A DNA stretch of 6,487 nucleotides from Bacteroidota bacterium (GCA_030592465.1 JAUVJB010000177.1:1-6487), one strand, 5' to 3'; positions 1 through 6,487 are shown, counted from the stretch's first letter. The notes: generated by a model from the letters alone, not told the origin. Numbers and translations: made by a program.

Positions 1-480
1 ATTCTCAAGAGTCAGTCCATAACCGCTTTTTATCTCAACAGCTCCTGTGCCAAGCATTTTTATTTCATTAATTCTTTTTAATGACTGCTCGTATAAATCA
101 TCTTCTGAAGTATTATGTAATAATTTTGCCGAATTTAAGATGCCTCCACCTCGTTTTGCAATTTCTTCATAAGATAATCCTTTTATCTTATCGATATATT
201 CAATTTCACGACTACCGGCATAAACAAGATGAGTATGAGAATCACAAAATGAAGGAAAAACCATTCGTCCTGTTGCATCAATTTCTTTTAACTCATCAAC
301 ATCATTCAAATTCGGTAATGAAGTCATACAACCAAAATCTTCAATTTTATCATCATTAATTAAAAGAAATGCATTGTCGATAGTTTGTAGAAAGGACATA
401 TCTGCACCGGCAACAAATAATTTAGGACTATCCTGTTCAACCTGAACTAATTTTTTTATATTTTTTATTAATATTTTCAT
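1..480 (-). CDS. hutI: Imidazolonepropionase, N-terminal part (runs off the window)
   Basis: This is the start of a minus-strand gene, with ATG at 480-478 and 160 codons read without a stop to the window edge. Family members are about 410-420 residues, so roughly 40% is visible. HutI is a cytoplasmic metal-dependent amidohydrolase that opens 4-imidazolone-5-propanoate to N-formimidoyl-L-glutamate, the third step of histidine degradation. Seen: an N-terminal beta-rich segment, then the amidohydrolase metal motif SHTHLVYAGSRE (residues 81-92, metal ligands His82 and His84, likely substrate-binding Arg91). Next come the family blocks GLSYEEIAKRGGGI (101-114) and GTGAVEIKSGYGLT (145-158), whose Tyr154 is the expected substrate contact. 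The later metal-binding His and Asp residues lie outside the window. No Shine-Dalgarno sequence precedes the start, as is usual in Bacteroidota. It is divergent from the kinase gene across 239 bases. Other hut genes, if clustered, would lie beyond the left edge. Confidence 0.95.
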   Translation of the reverse strand, partial: MKILIKNIKKLVQVEQDSPKLFVAGADMSFLQTIDNAFLLINDDKIEDFGCMTSLPNLNDVDELKEIDATGRMVFPSFCDSHTHLVYAGSREIEYIDKIKGLSYEEIAKRGGGILNSAKLLHNTSEDDLYEQSLKRINEIKMLGTGAVEIKSGYGLTLEN

Positions 481-617
481 CAGTTTTTTTTTACTCAATT
501 TTAAAAACAAAATCATTCTACGAAAATAATAATTCCAATTATGCAAATAAAATTTAATTTATTAATATTTTTGTGTTACATAATATCTTTAACAAACTTT
601 TTTTCAATCTTTTATAC

Positions 618-644
618 AAAAATATATAAATAAGATATATTTTT
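618..644. promoter_or_regulatory. Perfect A/T palindrome in the divergent intergenic region, with a possible hutI promoter box
   Basis: AAAAATATAT (618-627) and ATATATTTTT (635-644) are exact inverted repeats around a 7-base centre. It lies between hutI (minus) and the kinase (plus), where an operator for either gene could sit. Its left arm overlaps TATTTTTG read on the minus strand (624-617), which fits the Bacteroidota -7 consensus TAnnTTTG and would serve hutI with a leader of about 130 bases. No good -33 TTTG box is seen at the expected spacing. The whole 481-719 gap is extremely A+T-rich, so both signals could arise by chance. I see no small gene or RNA in the gap. Confidence 0.25.
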
Positions 645-677
645 TTACTAAAACATGTTTTTCTTCTTTTAAATTAA

Positions 678-685
678 TACATTTG
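678..685 (+). promoter_or_regulatory. Candidate Bacteroidota -7 promoter box for the sensor kinase
   Basis: TACATTTG matches the Bacteroidota primary-sigma -7 consensus TAnnTTTG exactly and lies 34 bases before the TTG start at 720. That gives a short leader, with transcription expected to begin near 692. The -33 region (about 654-662) reads ATGTTTTT rather than a clean TTTG, so the promoter is only half supported. Confidence 0.4.
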
Positions 686-719
686 TTAATCACAATTTTT
701 AAATAGAAGTAATAAGTCT

Positions 720-3656
720 TTGAAAAAATATACTATCATATTATTAATCTTCATTTTTATTACATCCGAAAACTTTGCAAACACCAAAATTGATAGCCTA
801 AAACTCAGATTAAAAACCACCGAGAACAAAGAAAAAATTAAAACTTTGAATGACTTGTCGTTTGCCTATTGTTTTATTGATGGGGATTCTACATTAAAAT
901 ATTCAAAAGAAGCGATTCAATTATCTGACAAAATTTCTTACGCAGTAGGCAAAGCAAGATCTTTAAAAAATATTGGGATTTTATATTATTTTAAAAGTGA
1001 TTTTGAAAAATCACTATCTTACTACAAACAATCATTAGAAATATACAAGTCAATAGGAAATGAAACTGGAGAGGCAAAAGTATTAAACAATATTAGCATA
1101 GTCTATCTTCAATTGGGAGAATTAAAAGATGCTTTAAAATACAATTTTAAAGCTTTACGAATACACGAAAAAAATGGTAATACCGACCAAATTTCAAGTT
1201 CATTAAACAATATTGGGGTTATTTATCAAAATATAAATGAATATGATAGCTCATTATTATATTTTAATAAGTCATTAGAACTCGTTAAAAACAAAAGTAA
1301 TAACAGAGAAATTGCAAATACTTTAAACAATATTGGAAGCGTATATAGAGACTGGAGCGATTATGATAATGCTCTTATCTATTTTAACAAATCTCTTAAA
1401 TTACGTAAAGAAGTTAATAATAAAAGAGGAATAGCTACTTCAGAAAATAATATTGGTGAAATATATTCTCTCTTAGGCAAGTATAAAGAATCTATTAAGC
1501 ATTACCAAAAAGCTTTAAAATTAAGAGAAGAATTGGGAAACAAACAAGGAATTGCCAGTACACTTTTACATATTGGTAAAGTTTATATTGATTGGAAAGA
1601 TTATGAAAGAGCAATAGATTATTTTCAGGAAGCTTTAAAAATACAAAAACAAATTAAATATAAACAGGGTATTGCAAAATCTCTAAACAATATTGGAAAT
1701 ATATATTATCTGCTGGATTTATATGACAAAGCTATTGATTATTATCAAGAAGCCCTAATAATAAATAAAAAAATAGGCAATAAATTGGGAATGGCAAATT
1801 CATATGAGAGTATTGGCTTGATTTATTTAAACAAAAAAAATAATTATAAAGAATCATTATTATTTTTAAATAAAGCATTATTAATTAACAAAAAAATAAA
1901 TAATAAAGAAGGTCAAATATCTGTGCTTAAGGACATAGGATGTTATTATGAAAAAACAAAGGATTATAAAAAAGCAATTAAATATTTTACTAAAAGCATT
2001 AATATTGCAAAAGAACACAATCTATGTACAGAAATTATTAATAATTACAGGTCCCTTTCTGGAATATATGAAATAAAAGGGAATTATAAAAAATCTTTAC
2101 AGTATTATCAAAAATATCATATACTAAACGATTCAATCTTTAATGAAAAAAGCAAAACTATTATTGCTGATTTCCAAGCTAAATATAATACGTCGAAAAA
2201 AGAAAAAGAGATACAAATATTAAAACAAGAAAAAAAAATAAATGAATATGAATTAAAAAAACAGACTCTTATTAGAAATCTTTTTATCTTAGGATTTTTT
2301 ATTGGACTAATTTTTATAGGGCTTATTATTTATGCTTATCTACTAAAAAAGAGGGCAAATAAAATATTAACACTTCAAAAAGAAAAAATACAATTTCAGA
2401 AAAAGAAATTAGAAATTACAAACAACCTTTTGGAAAAAGCTAAAAAAATCGCAGAAGAATCCAATAACTCAAAGAGTTTGTTCTTATCAAATATGAGCCA
2501 TGAGATACGAACACCAATGAATGCTATAGTTGGTTTTGCTAATCTTTTGACAAAAACACAATTAAACCAAAAACAACTTTCATACACAGATAATATTATA
2601 ACTTCAGGTAACAATTTAATGGTTGTAATTAATGATATATTAGATTTCTCGAAAATTGAAGCAGGAAAGCTATCCCTAGAAAAAATTAAATTTAACATTA
2701 ATGAATTAATACATAAGTTAATTGCTACTCTAACAATTCAAGCCTCAAATAAACATGTAAAAATAAAATATTATATTGATAAAGCTATTCCTGAAATAAT
2801 AATTGGTGACCCTGTAAGATTAAATCAGATATTAGCCAACTTAATTGGGAATGCCATAAAGTTCTCAAATAAAAATGAAGATGTCAAACTTGAACTTAAA
2901 TTACAAAGCATTAATAATAAAGTTAGAATTTTATTTGATATTATTGATATAGGTGAATATATTCCGGAAAATAAAACCATTTCTATATTTGAATCTTTCT
3001 CACAAGCAAATCCTGACACAACAAGACGGTTTGGAGGCACAGGATTAGGATTGTCAATTGTTAAACGACTTATTGATTTACAAGAAGGTGAAATTAACAT
3101 TACAAGTAAAAAAGATGGAGAAACAAAATTCTCATTTCATTTAGATTTTGATTTAAGCAATGGAACAGGAAAATCAAATCTTTTAAATCATGAAGTTGTT
3201 TTAGGTAAATGTCATAAAAAAAACCTACAAATATTAGTTGTAGAAGATAATGTTATAAATCAAAGTTTGTTTGTTGACTTAATTAAAGAATGGAATAAAA
3301 AAATTAATGTAGATATTGCATCAAATGGGAAAATTTCCTTAGAAATGTTACAAAATAAAGAATATGATTTAATATTAATGGATATTCAAATGCCAATAAT
3401 GGATGGTTATGAAGCAACAAAAATAATAAGACATGAATTCCAATTACCTAAAAATCAAATTCCAATTATTGCAATAACAGCTCATGCAATGATAGAAGAA
3501 AAAGAAAAATGCATAAAAGTAGGTATGAACGATTATATTTCAAAACCTTTCACTCCTGAAAATCTTTTCAATAAAATAAAGATTTATACATGTAAGTATA
3601 TAAAAAAAGGAAGTAAGAATATTGATATAAGCGACTTTGAGTGCCGTGGCATTTAA
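720..3656 (+). CDS. Hybrid sensor histidine kinase with N-terminal TPR array
   Basis: A 978-residue membrane sensor. In order: a signal peptide (about 1-20, MKK then a hydrophobic core); about eleven tetratricopeptide units (about 41-482), most exactly 40 residues with the LNNIGxxY signature; a coiled coil (about 490-515); one membrane helix (about 519-542); a second coiled coil (about 545-585). Then comes HisKA with the H-box MSHEIRTPMN (His594) and an HATPase with N-box Asn707/Asn711, F-box FESFSQ (757-762) and G2 box GGTGLGL (772-778). A receiver domain (about 836-955) follows, with acidic Glu842/Asp843, phospho-acceptor Asp888, Thr920 and Lys942. The layout predicts a periplasmic TPR sensor and a cytoplasmic kinase that phosphorylates its own receiver. 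There is no Hpt or DNA-binding domain and no regulator gene nearby, so its output partner is unknown. The G1 box is altered: DIGEYIP at 743-749 where DTGIGIP is usual. The TTG start is chosen because an in-frame stop lies at 687-689, no ATG occurs between them, the first internal Met is residue 358, and only this start gives a signal peptide. AGAAG (705-709) is a weak ribosome site. The ligand is unknown. Confidence 0.93.
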   Translation: MKKYTIILLIFIFITSENFANTKIDSLKLRLKTTENKEKIKTLNDLSFAYCFIDGDSTLKYSKEAIQLSDKISYAVGKARSLKNIGILYYFKSDFEKSLSYYKQSLEIYKSIGNETGEAKVLNNISIVYLQLGELKDALKYNFKALRIHEKNGNTDQISSSLNNIGVIYQNINEYDSSLLYFNKSLELVKNKSNNREIANTLNNIGSVYRDWSDYDNALIYFNKSLKLRKEVNNKRGIATSENNIGEIYSLLGKYKESIKHYQKALKLREELGNKQGIASTLLHIGKVYIDWKDYERAIDYFQEALKIQKQIKYKQGIAKSLNNIGNIYYLLDLYDKAIDYYQEALIINKKIGNKLGMANSYESIGLIYLNKKNNYKESLLFLNKALLINKKINNKEGQISVLKDIGCYYEKTKDYKKAIKYFTKSINIAKEHNLCTEIINNYRSLSGIYEIKGNYKKSLQYYQKYHILNDSIFNEKSKTIIADFQAKYNTSKKEKEIQILKQEKKINEYELKKQTLIRNLFILGFFIGLIFIGLIIYAYLLKKRANKILTLQKEKIQFQKKKLEITNNLLEKAKKIAEESNNSKSLFLSNMSHEIRTPMNAIVGFANLLTKTQLNQKQLSYTDNIITSGNNLMVVINDILDFSKIEAGKLSLEKIKFNINELIHKLIATLTIQASNKHVKIKYYIDKAIPEIIIGDPVRLNQILANLIGNAIKFSNKNEDVKLELKLQSINNKVRILFDIIDIGEYIPENKTISIFESFSQANPDTTRRFGGTGLGLSIVKRLIDLQEGEINITSKKDGETKFSFHLDFDLSNGTGKSNLLNHEVVLGKCHKKNLQILVVEDNVINQSLFVDLIKEWNKKINVDIASNGKISLEMLQNKEYDLILMDIQMPIMDGYEATKIIRHEFQLPKNQIPIIAITAHAMIEEKEKCIKVGMNDYISKPFTPENLFNKIKIYTCKYIKKGSKNIDISDFECRGI
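963..2165 (+). repeat. 120-bp periodic coding repeat (TPR units 2-11)
   Basis: Within the kinase gene the TPR-coding DNA repeats in a strict 120-base register. The block TTAAACAATATTGG occurs at 1203-1216 and 1323-1336, and with one or two changes near 963, 1083 and 1683. AGCTTTAAAA recurs at 1511 and 1631, exactly 120 bases apart. Seven consecutive units (residues 82-361) are 40 residues without indels; unit 9 (about 362-402) carries one extra residue, and units 10 and 11 return to 40. Units are divergent at third positions and helix surfaces, so this is an old duplication series rather than a recent expansion. Confidence 0.85.
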
Positions 3657-3732
3657 AATTTGTAATCGTAAAACTAAAACAAAGTAGTATAAATTAACAT
3701 TTTTGGTTCTTTCTTAATTTAAGTGGGTAATC

Positions 3733-3823
3733 AAAAAAATCTAAAGGCTAAAGGCTAAAAAAATTAAAGTATAAAGTAAAAAAAATAATTTTGAAACACT
3801 TTTTACTTTAGCCTTTAGCCTTT
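3733..3823 (-). terminator. Inverted repeat between convergent genes, likely recG terminator
   Basis: AAAGGCTAAAGGCTAAA (3743-3759) is exactly complementary to TTTAGCCTTTAGCCTTT (3807-3823), giving a 17-bp stem around 47 bases. Read on the minus strand, the stem follows the recG stop codon directly (the first arm begins at the last base of TAA) and is followed by seven T residues (complement of 3733-3739), as in an intrinsic terminator. On the plus strand it is followed only by TTTTAA, so it is less convincing for the kinase. A second 11-bp inverted repeat (3772-3782 with 3800-3810) shares bases with the right arm and could form an alternative hairpin. The long loop is atypical, so the element may primarily be a dispersed repeat that also terminates transcription. 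The rest of the gap (3657-3732) shows nothing clear. Confidence 0.45.
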
Positions 3824-5931
3824 TAACTTATATATCCCCAATTAACATTATCTTTTGATAATTTTTTTAATTGTTTTATAAAGATTTTATTTTCTTCTTT
3901 TTTTAACGATGGATCTTGTTCAAGAATATCTGTTGCTATGTTTCGTGCATATTGCAGAATTTGGATATCTTTACTAAGATTAGCAATCTTAAAGTCGAAA
4001 GGTATGCCACTTTGCTGAGTTCCTTCAATATCACCGGGACCTCTTAGTTTAAGGTCAACCTCTGAAATTTCAAAACCATCGTTAGTCTGTAGCATTGTTT
4101 CAATACGTTTACGGCTATCGTTTGATAATTTGTATGAAGTCATTAAAATACAATATGATTGCTCTGCCCCCCTACCCACACGGCCACGTAATTGATGTAA
4201 TTGAGACAAACCAAAACGTTCGGCACTTTCAATAATCATTACCGATGCATTAGGCACATCAACACCAACTTCAATAACAGTTGTTGCAACCATAATTTGT
4301 GTTTGTCTTTTAATAAACAATTGCATTGACTTTTCCTTTTCTTCGGGTTTCATTTTACCATGAACCACGCTTATTGAATATTTTGGAGAAGGGAAAGCTC
4401 TTGAAATACTTTCTAAACCATCTTCAAGGTCTTTATAATCCATTTTTTCCGATTCTTTTATTAAAGGATAGACGAAATAAATCTGACGCCCTAATTGTAT
4501 CTGTTTTTCAATAAATCCAAAAACTCTTAATCGTTTCGAATCAAAAAAATGTAAGGTCTTTACGGGTTTTCGTCCCGGAGGTAGTTCATCAATAACCGAC
4601 ACTTCTAAATCGCCATAAACAGTCATGGCAAGAGTACGAGGAATTGGTGTAGCAGTCATAACTAAAATATGAGGCGGATTAATATTTTTTTTCCATAATC
4701 GTGCACGCTGAGCAACCCCAAACCTATGTTGTTCATCAATAATAACCATACCGAGATTTTTAAATTTCACAACATCTTCAATCAGGGCATGAGTTCCTAT
4801 TAAAATTTGCAGTTCGCCACTAAGTAACTGTTCATGAATTATTTGTCGGTGAGACTTTTTTGTTGAGCCTGTCAGTAAATCAATATTTATATTAATACCA
4901 TCAAGCATCTTTTTCAAAGTCTTAAAATGTTGAATAGCCAAAATTTCGGTAGGAGACATAAAACAAGCTTGATAATTATTATCAATGGCTATTAATATTG
5001 TCATTAAAGCTACAAGAGTTTTTCCACTACCAACATCGCCTTGTAAAAGTCGGTTCATCTGCTTACCTGACCCAAGGTCATTTCTAATTTCTTTAATAAC
5101 ACGCTTTTGTGCATTAGTAAGAAGAAAAGGTAAATTTGTCTTATAAAAACTGTTAAAATAATTCCCTACTTTTGGGAAAACATAACCTTTAAATTTTTCT
5201 TTTCTTAATATTTTTTGTTTTAAGATATTTAGCTGGACATAAAACAACTCTTCAAATTTTAACCTGTATCGAACTTTTTTAAGCAAATCAATACTTTGCG
5301 GAAAATGAATATTAAACAACGACTGATCAAGCGAAATTAAATTTAATTTTTTTATCAAATAATCAGGTAATGTTTCGGGGATAAAACCTTTAATAATTGT
5401 GAAAGCCGATTGTTGAAAATTATGAATTGCTTTTGAATTAATGTATTTCTTTTTTAATTTTTCAGAAGTATTATATAATGCAAGAAAAGAAAATTGCAAC
5501 TTTTCATCGTGTTTAGAAAGCTCTTCAACCTCAGGGTGAACAATATTAATTTTATTATTAAACAAACTTGGTTTTCCAAAAAGAATATAATCAGTATTTG
5601 GTTTAATTGACTCTTTAACCCACTTTATGCCCTTAAACCAAACCAATTCTATTGAGCCTGTATCATCAGTAAAAGTAGCATTAAGTCGCTGTTTTCTTTG
5701 TTGTCCAACAGTTCGAAAATTTGATATTTTCCCTTTAATCTGAATATAAGGAGAATGTTCATCTACCTGATTTACTGTATAAAACTTTGTTTTATCAATA
5801 TATTTATAAGGAAAATAATAAATTAAATCTTCAACAAAATAAATATTAAGTTCTTTTTGCAGTATTTCTGCTTTTTTAGGTCCTATTCCCTTAAGATATT
5901 GTATTTCTGTTTTTAAAAAATCTACAGGCAT
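3823..5931 (-). CDS. recG: ATP-dependent DNA helicase RecG
   Basis: A complete 702-residue minus-strand gene, near the usual family length of about 690-700. RecG is a cytoplasmic superfamily 2 helicase that reverses stalled replication forks and branch-migrates Holliday junctions. Seen: an N-terminal helix-hairpin-helix-like LKGIGPKKAEIL (13-24); the wedge/OB domain (about 60-135); Walker A GDVGSGKT (298-305); a PTEIL block (327-331); Walker B DEQH (399-402); motif III TATPIPRT (426-433); motif V TTVIEVGVDVPNA (550-562); motif VI QLRGRVGRG (580-588). The C-terminal RecG-specific block LRGPGDIEGTQQSG (629-642) is present, and all helicase motifs are intact. ATG at 5931-5929 puts the first motif at the expected distance; no Shine-Dalgarno is seen. 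It converges with the kinase gene. Its upstream side carries the four-helix-bundle unit, only 53 bases from the nearer GCGA array, so its promoter must lie in that gap or beyond; I see no good TAnnTTTG box there. Confidence 0.97.
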   Translation of the reverse strand: MPVDFLKTEIQYLKGIGPKKAEILQKELNIYFVEDLIYYFPYKYIDKTKFYTVNQVDEHSPYIQIKGKISNFRTVGQQRKQRLNATFTDDTGSIELVWFKGIKWVKESIKPNTDYILFGKPSLFNNKINIVHPEVEELSKHDEKLQFSFLALYNTSEKLKKKYINSKAIHNFQQSAFTIIKGFIPETLPDYLIKKLNLISLDQSLFNIHFPQSIDLLKKVRYRLKFEELFYVQLNILKQKILRKEKFKGYVFPKVGNYFNSFYKTNLPFLLTNAQKRVIKEIRNDLGSGKQMNRLLQGDVGSGKTLVALMTILIAIDNNYQACFMSPTEILAIQHFKTLKKMLDGININIDLLTGSTKKSHRQIIHEQLLSGELQILIGTHALIEDVVKFKNLGMVIIDEQHRFGVAQRARLWKKNINPPHILVMTATPIPRTLAMTVYGDLEVSVIDELPPGRKPVKTLHFFDSKRLRVFGFIEKQIQLGRQIYFVYPLIKESEKMDYKDLEDGLESISRAFPSPKYSISVVHGKMKPEEKEKSMQLFIKRQTQIMVATTVIEVGVDVPNASVMIIESAERFGLSQLHQLRGRVGRGAEQSYCILMTSYKLSNDSRKRIETMLQTNDGFEISEVDLKLRGPGDIEGTQQSGIPFDFKIANLSKDIQILQYARNIATDILEQDPSLKKEENKIFIKQLKKLSKDNVNWGYIS

Positions 5932-5984
5932 TTATTTAGTATAAAGTAATTTTATAATTTTTGCAATTATTTATGTATAAGAAG

Positions 5985-6016
5985 GCGACTTAGCGACTTG
6001 GCGACAGGGCGATTGC
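5985..6016 (+). repeat. Left GCGANNNN array: four 8-bp units
   Basis: GCGA begins at 5985, 5993, 6001 and 6009, an exact 8-base period, with variable 4-base spacers CTTA, CTTG, CAGG and TTGC. The array starts 5 bases past the stop codon of the four-helix-bundle gene. It is mirrored by an inverted array of the same length on the other side of that gene. The 8-mers just outside (before 5985 and after 6016) do not carry GCGA, so the count of four is definite. Its G+C content is far above that of the surrounding DNA. Confidence 0.8.
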
Positions 6017-6021
6017 AACTA

Positions 6022-6393
6022 TTATAATGTCCATTTATCAGGTTGTTTTTTCATATTGACTATCATAGAAATAATATGGTCGTATTTATCAAAAAGATTA
6101 TTATATGTTGCTTTATCAATGTATTTACACGAAAGTGAAAAATCGAGCCAAACTTGTGTCTCTGCAGCTTCGCTTTCAGATATAGTTAATTTAGAAATAA
6201 AAAATTTAAGGTATCTTCTTGAACGAAAGGCTTCTGCTATATTACCGGAAACTGAACATGAAGATCTTCGAATTTGGTCAGTTAAAGAATACATTTCTTC
6301 TTTTGGAAAATTTTTTGTTAATTCAAAAATTTCCATAGCAGCATTAAAAGAAATTTGATAAACTTCTAAATCTTTATGTGTCCTTATTTTCAT
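6022..6393 (-). CDS. Four-helix bundle protein (23S rRNA intervening-sequence protein family)
   Basis: A 123-residue minus-strand gene, the normal length for this family. Seen: the N-terminal KIRTHKDLEVYQ block (2-13); a helix ending ELTKNFPKEE (24-33); the family signature LTDQIRRSSCSVSGNIAEAF (37-56); the third-helix block ISKLTISESEAAETQVWL (66-83), characteristic of the Bacteroidota-type branch; a C-terminal helix to residue 116. There is no signal peptide or membrane segment, so it is predicted cytoplasmic. Relatives are encoded inside 23S rRNA intervening sequences, and the Avd accessory proteins of diversity-generating retroelements share the fold. The biochemical role of free-standing copies like this one is not established; nucleic-acid binding through the basic surface (Arg42, Arg43, Arg57, Arg59, Arg60) is inference. 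The gene is intact and enclosed by inverted GCGANNNN arrays. ATG at 6393-6391 is chosen because it yields the full family N-terminus. Confidence 0.9.
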   Translation of the reverse strand: MKIRTHKDLEVYQISFNAAMEIFELTKNFPKEEMYSLTDQIRRSSCSVSGNIAEAFRSRRYLKFFISKLTISESEAAETQVWLDFSLSCKYIDKATYNNLFDKYDHIISMIVNMKKQPDKWTL

Positions 6394-6436
6394 ATTAATA
6401 CGTTTTTATTTACAATTATATAAATCACCCTGTTGT

Positions 6437-6468
6437 CAAGTCGCATGGTCGCCTCATCGCACTTTCGC
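6437..6468 (-). repeat. Right GCGANNNN array: four 8-bp units, inverted relative to the left array
   Basis: On the plus strand TCGC occurs at 6441, 6449, 6457 and 6465, again an exact 8-base period. Read on the minus strand these are four GCGANNNN units with spacers AAGT, TGAG, CCAT and CTTG. Aligned to the left array without gaps, the GCGA cores match in all four units while the spacers mostly differ. A degenerate further unit (GTGA on the minus strand, 6428-6425) sits in phase two units inward. The array lies 43 bases upstream of the four-helix-bundle start codon. The 6469-6487 tail of the window shows nothing further. Confidence 0.8.
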
Positions 6469-6487
6469 CATATTGTTAATTTTCACA

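Larger units (their letters stand above)
5985..6468. mobile_element. Putative small unit: four-helix-bundle gene between inverted short-period arrays
   Basis: The two 32-base GCGANNNN arrays face each other across about 420 bases holding a single complete gene, giving a compact 484-base unit with imperfect terminal inverted repeats. It differs in local base composition from both neighbours and sits directly upstream of recG. I see no transposase, no reverse transcriptase and no clear target-site duplication at its edges. If mobile, it would need an enzyme supplied elsewhere. It could equally be a fixed gene that gathered REP-like repeats on both sides. Confidence 0.35.

Noticed and set aside
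81..359. Plus-strand open frame of 92 codons
   Set aside because: It lies wholly opposite the clear HutI coding sequence, and its translation is low-complexity with no family resemblance. It is an antisense shadow.
570..591. Second promoter candidate on the plus strand (TTTG at 570-573, TATCTTTA at 584-591)
   Set aside because: The boxes are only 10 bases apart, too close for a -33/-7 pair, and the second box misses the final G.
2396..3100. Two minus-strand open frames (2396-2698 and 2825-3100)
   Set aside because: Both lie opposite the HisKA and HATPase coding region of the kinase, and their translations show no recognisable motif.
4326..4514. Plus-strand open frame of 62 codons
   Set aside because: Antisense to the conserved helicase region of recG, with no independent coding sign.
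6056..6358. Plus-strand open frame of 100 codons
   Set aside because: Antisense to the four-helix-bundle gene, whose family signature is unmistakable on the minus strand.
6022..6393. Intervening sequence inside a 23S rRNA gene
   Set aside because: No rRNA-like sequence surrounds the gene; its neighbours are recG and A+T-rich intergenic DNA.
5985..6468. CRISPR array or diversity-generating retroelement
   Set aside because: The period is 8 bases, far too short for CRISPR repeats and spacers. The four-helix protein is Avd-like in fold only: there is no reverse transcriptase and no template/variable repeat pair.

Overview
This 6.5 kb window is strongly A+T-rich and looks like the chromosome of a member of the Bacteroidota. 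The evidence is: a HutI resembling Bacteroidota versions; genes without clear Shine-Dalgarno sequences; a perfect TAnnTTTG (-7 type) promoter box before the kinase; a TPR-bearing hybrid histidine kinase of a style common in that phylum; and a small four-helix-bundle (23S rRNA intervening-sequence type) protein of the form often seen there. This is inference from sequence character; no marker gene such as rRNA is present.

Layout: (1) 1-480, minus strand: the first 160 residues of imidazolonepropionase (hutI), cut by the window edge. (2) 481-719: a divergent, very A+T-rich intergenic region with a perfect A/T palindrome and candidate promoter boxes. (3) 720-3656, plus strand: a 978-residue hybrid sensor kinase starting with TTG. 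It has a signal peptide, about eleven TPR units in a strict 40-residue register, one membrane helix, a coiled coil, HisKA, an HATPase domain with an altered G1 box, and a receiver domain. (4) 3657-3822: the gap between convergent genes, with a perfect 17-bp inverted repeat of TAAAGGC units that is a plausible terminator for recG. (5) 3823-5931, minus strand: complete recG helicase. (6) 5985-6468: a minus-strand four-helix-bundle gene enclosed by two inverted arrays, each of exactly four 8-bp GCGANNNN units. (7) 6469-6487: nothing seen.

The genes do not form one pathway. hutI belongs to histidine catabolism, the kinase is an orphan sensor with no partner regulator in view, and recG is a housekeeping DNA-repair gene. 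The least explained structure is the four-helix-bundle gene bracketed by short-period inverted arrays, which resembles a small cargo or mobile unit inserted just upstream of recG. The kinase's substituted G1 box is the other point that deserves testing.
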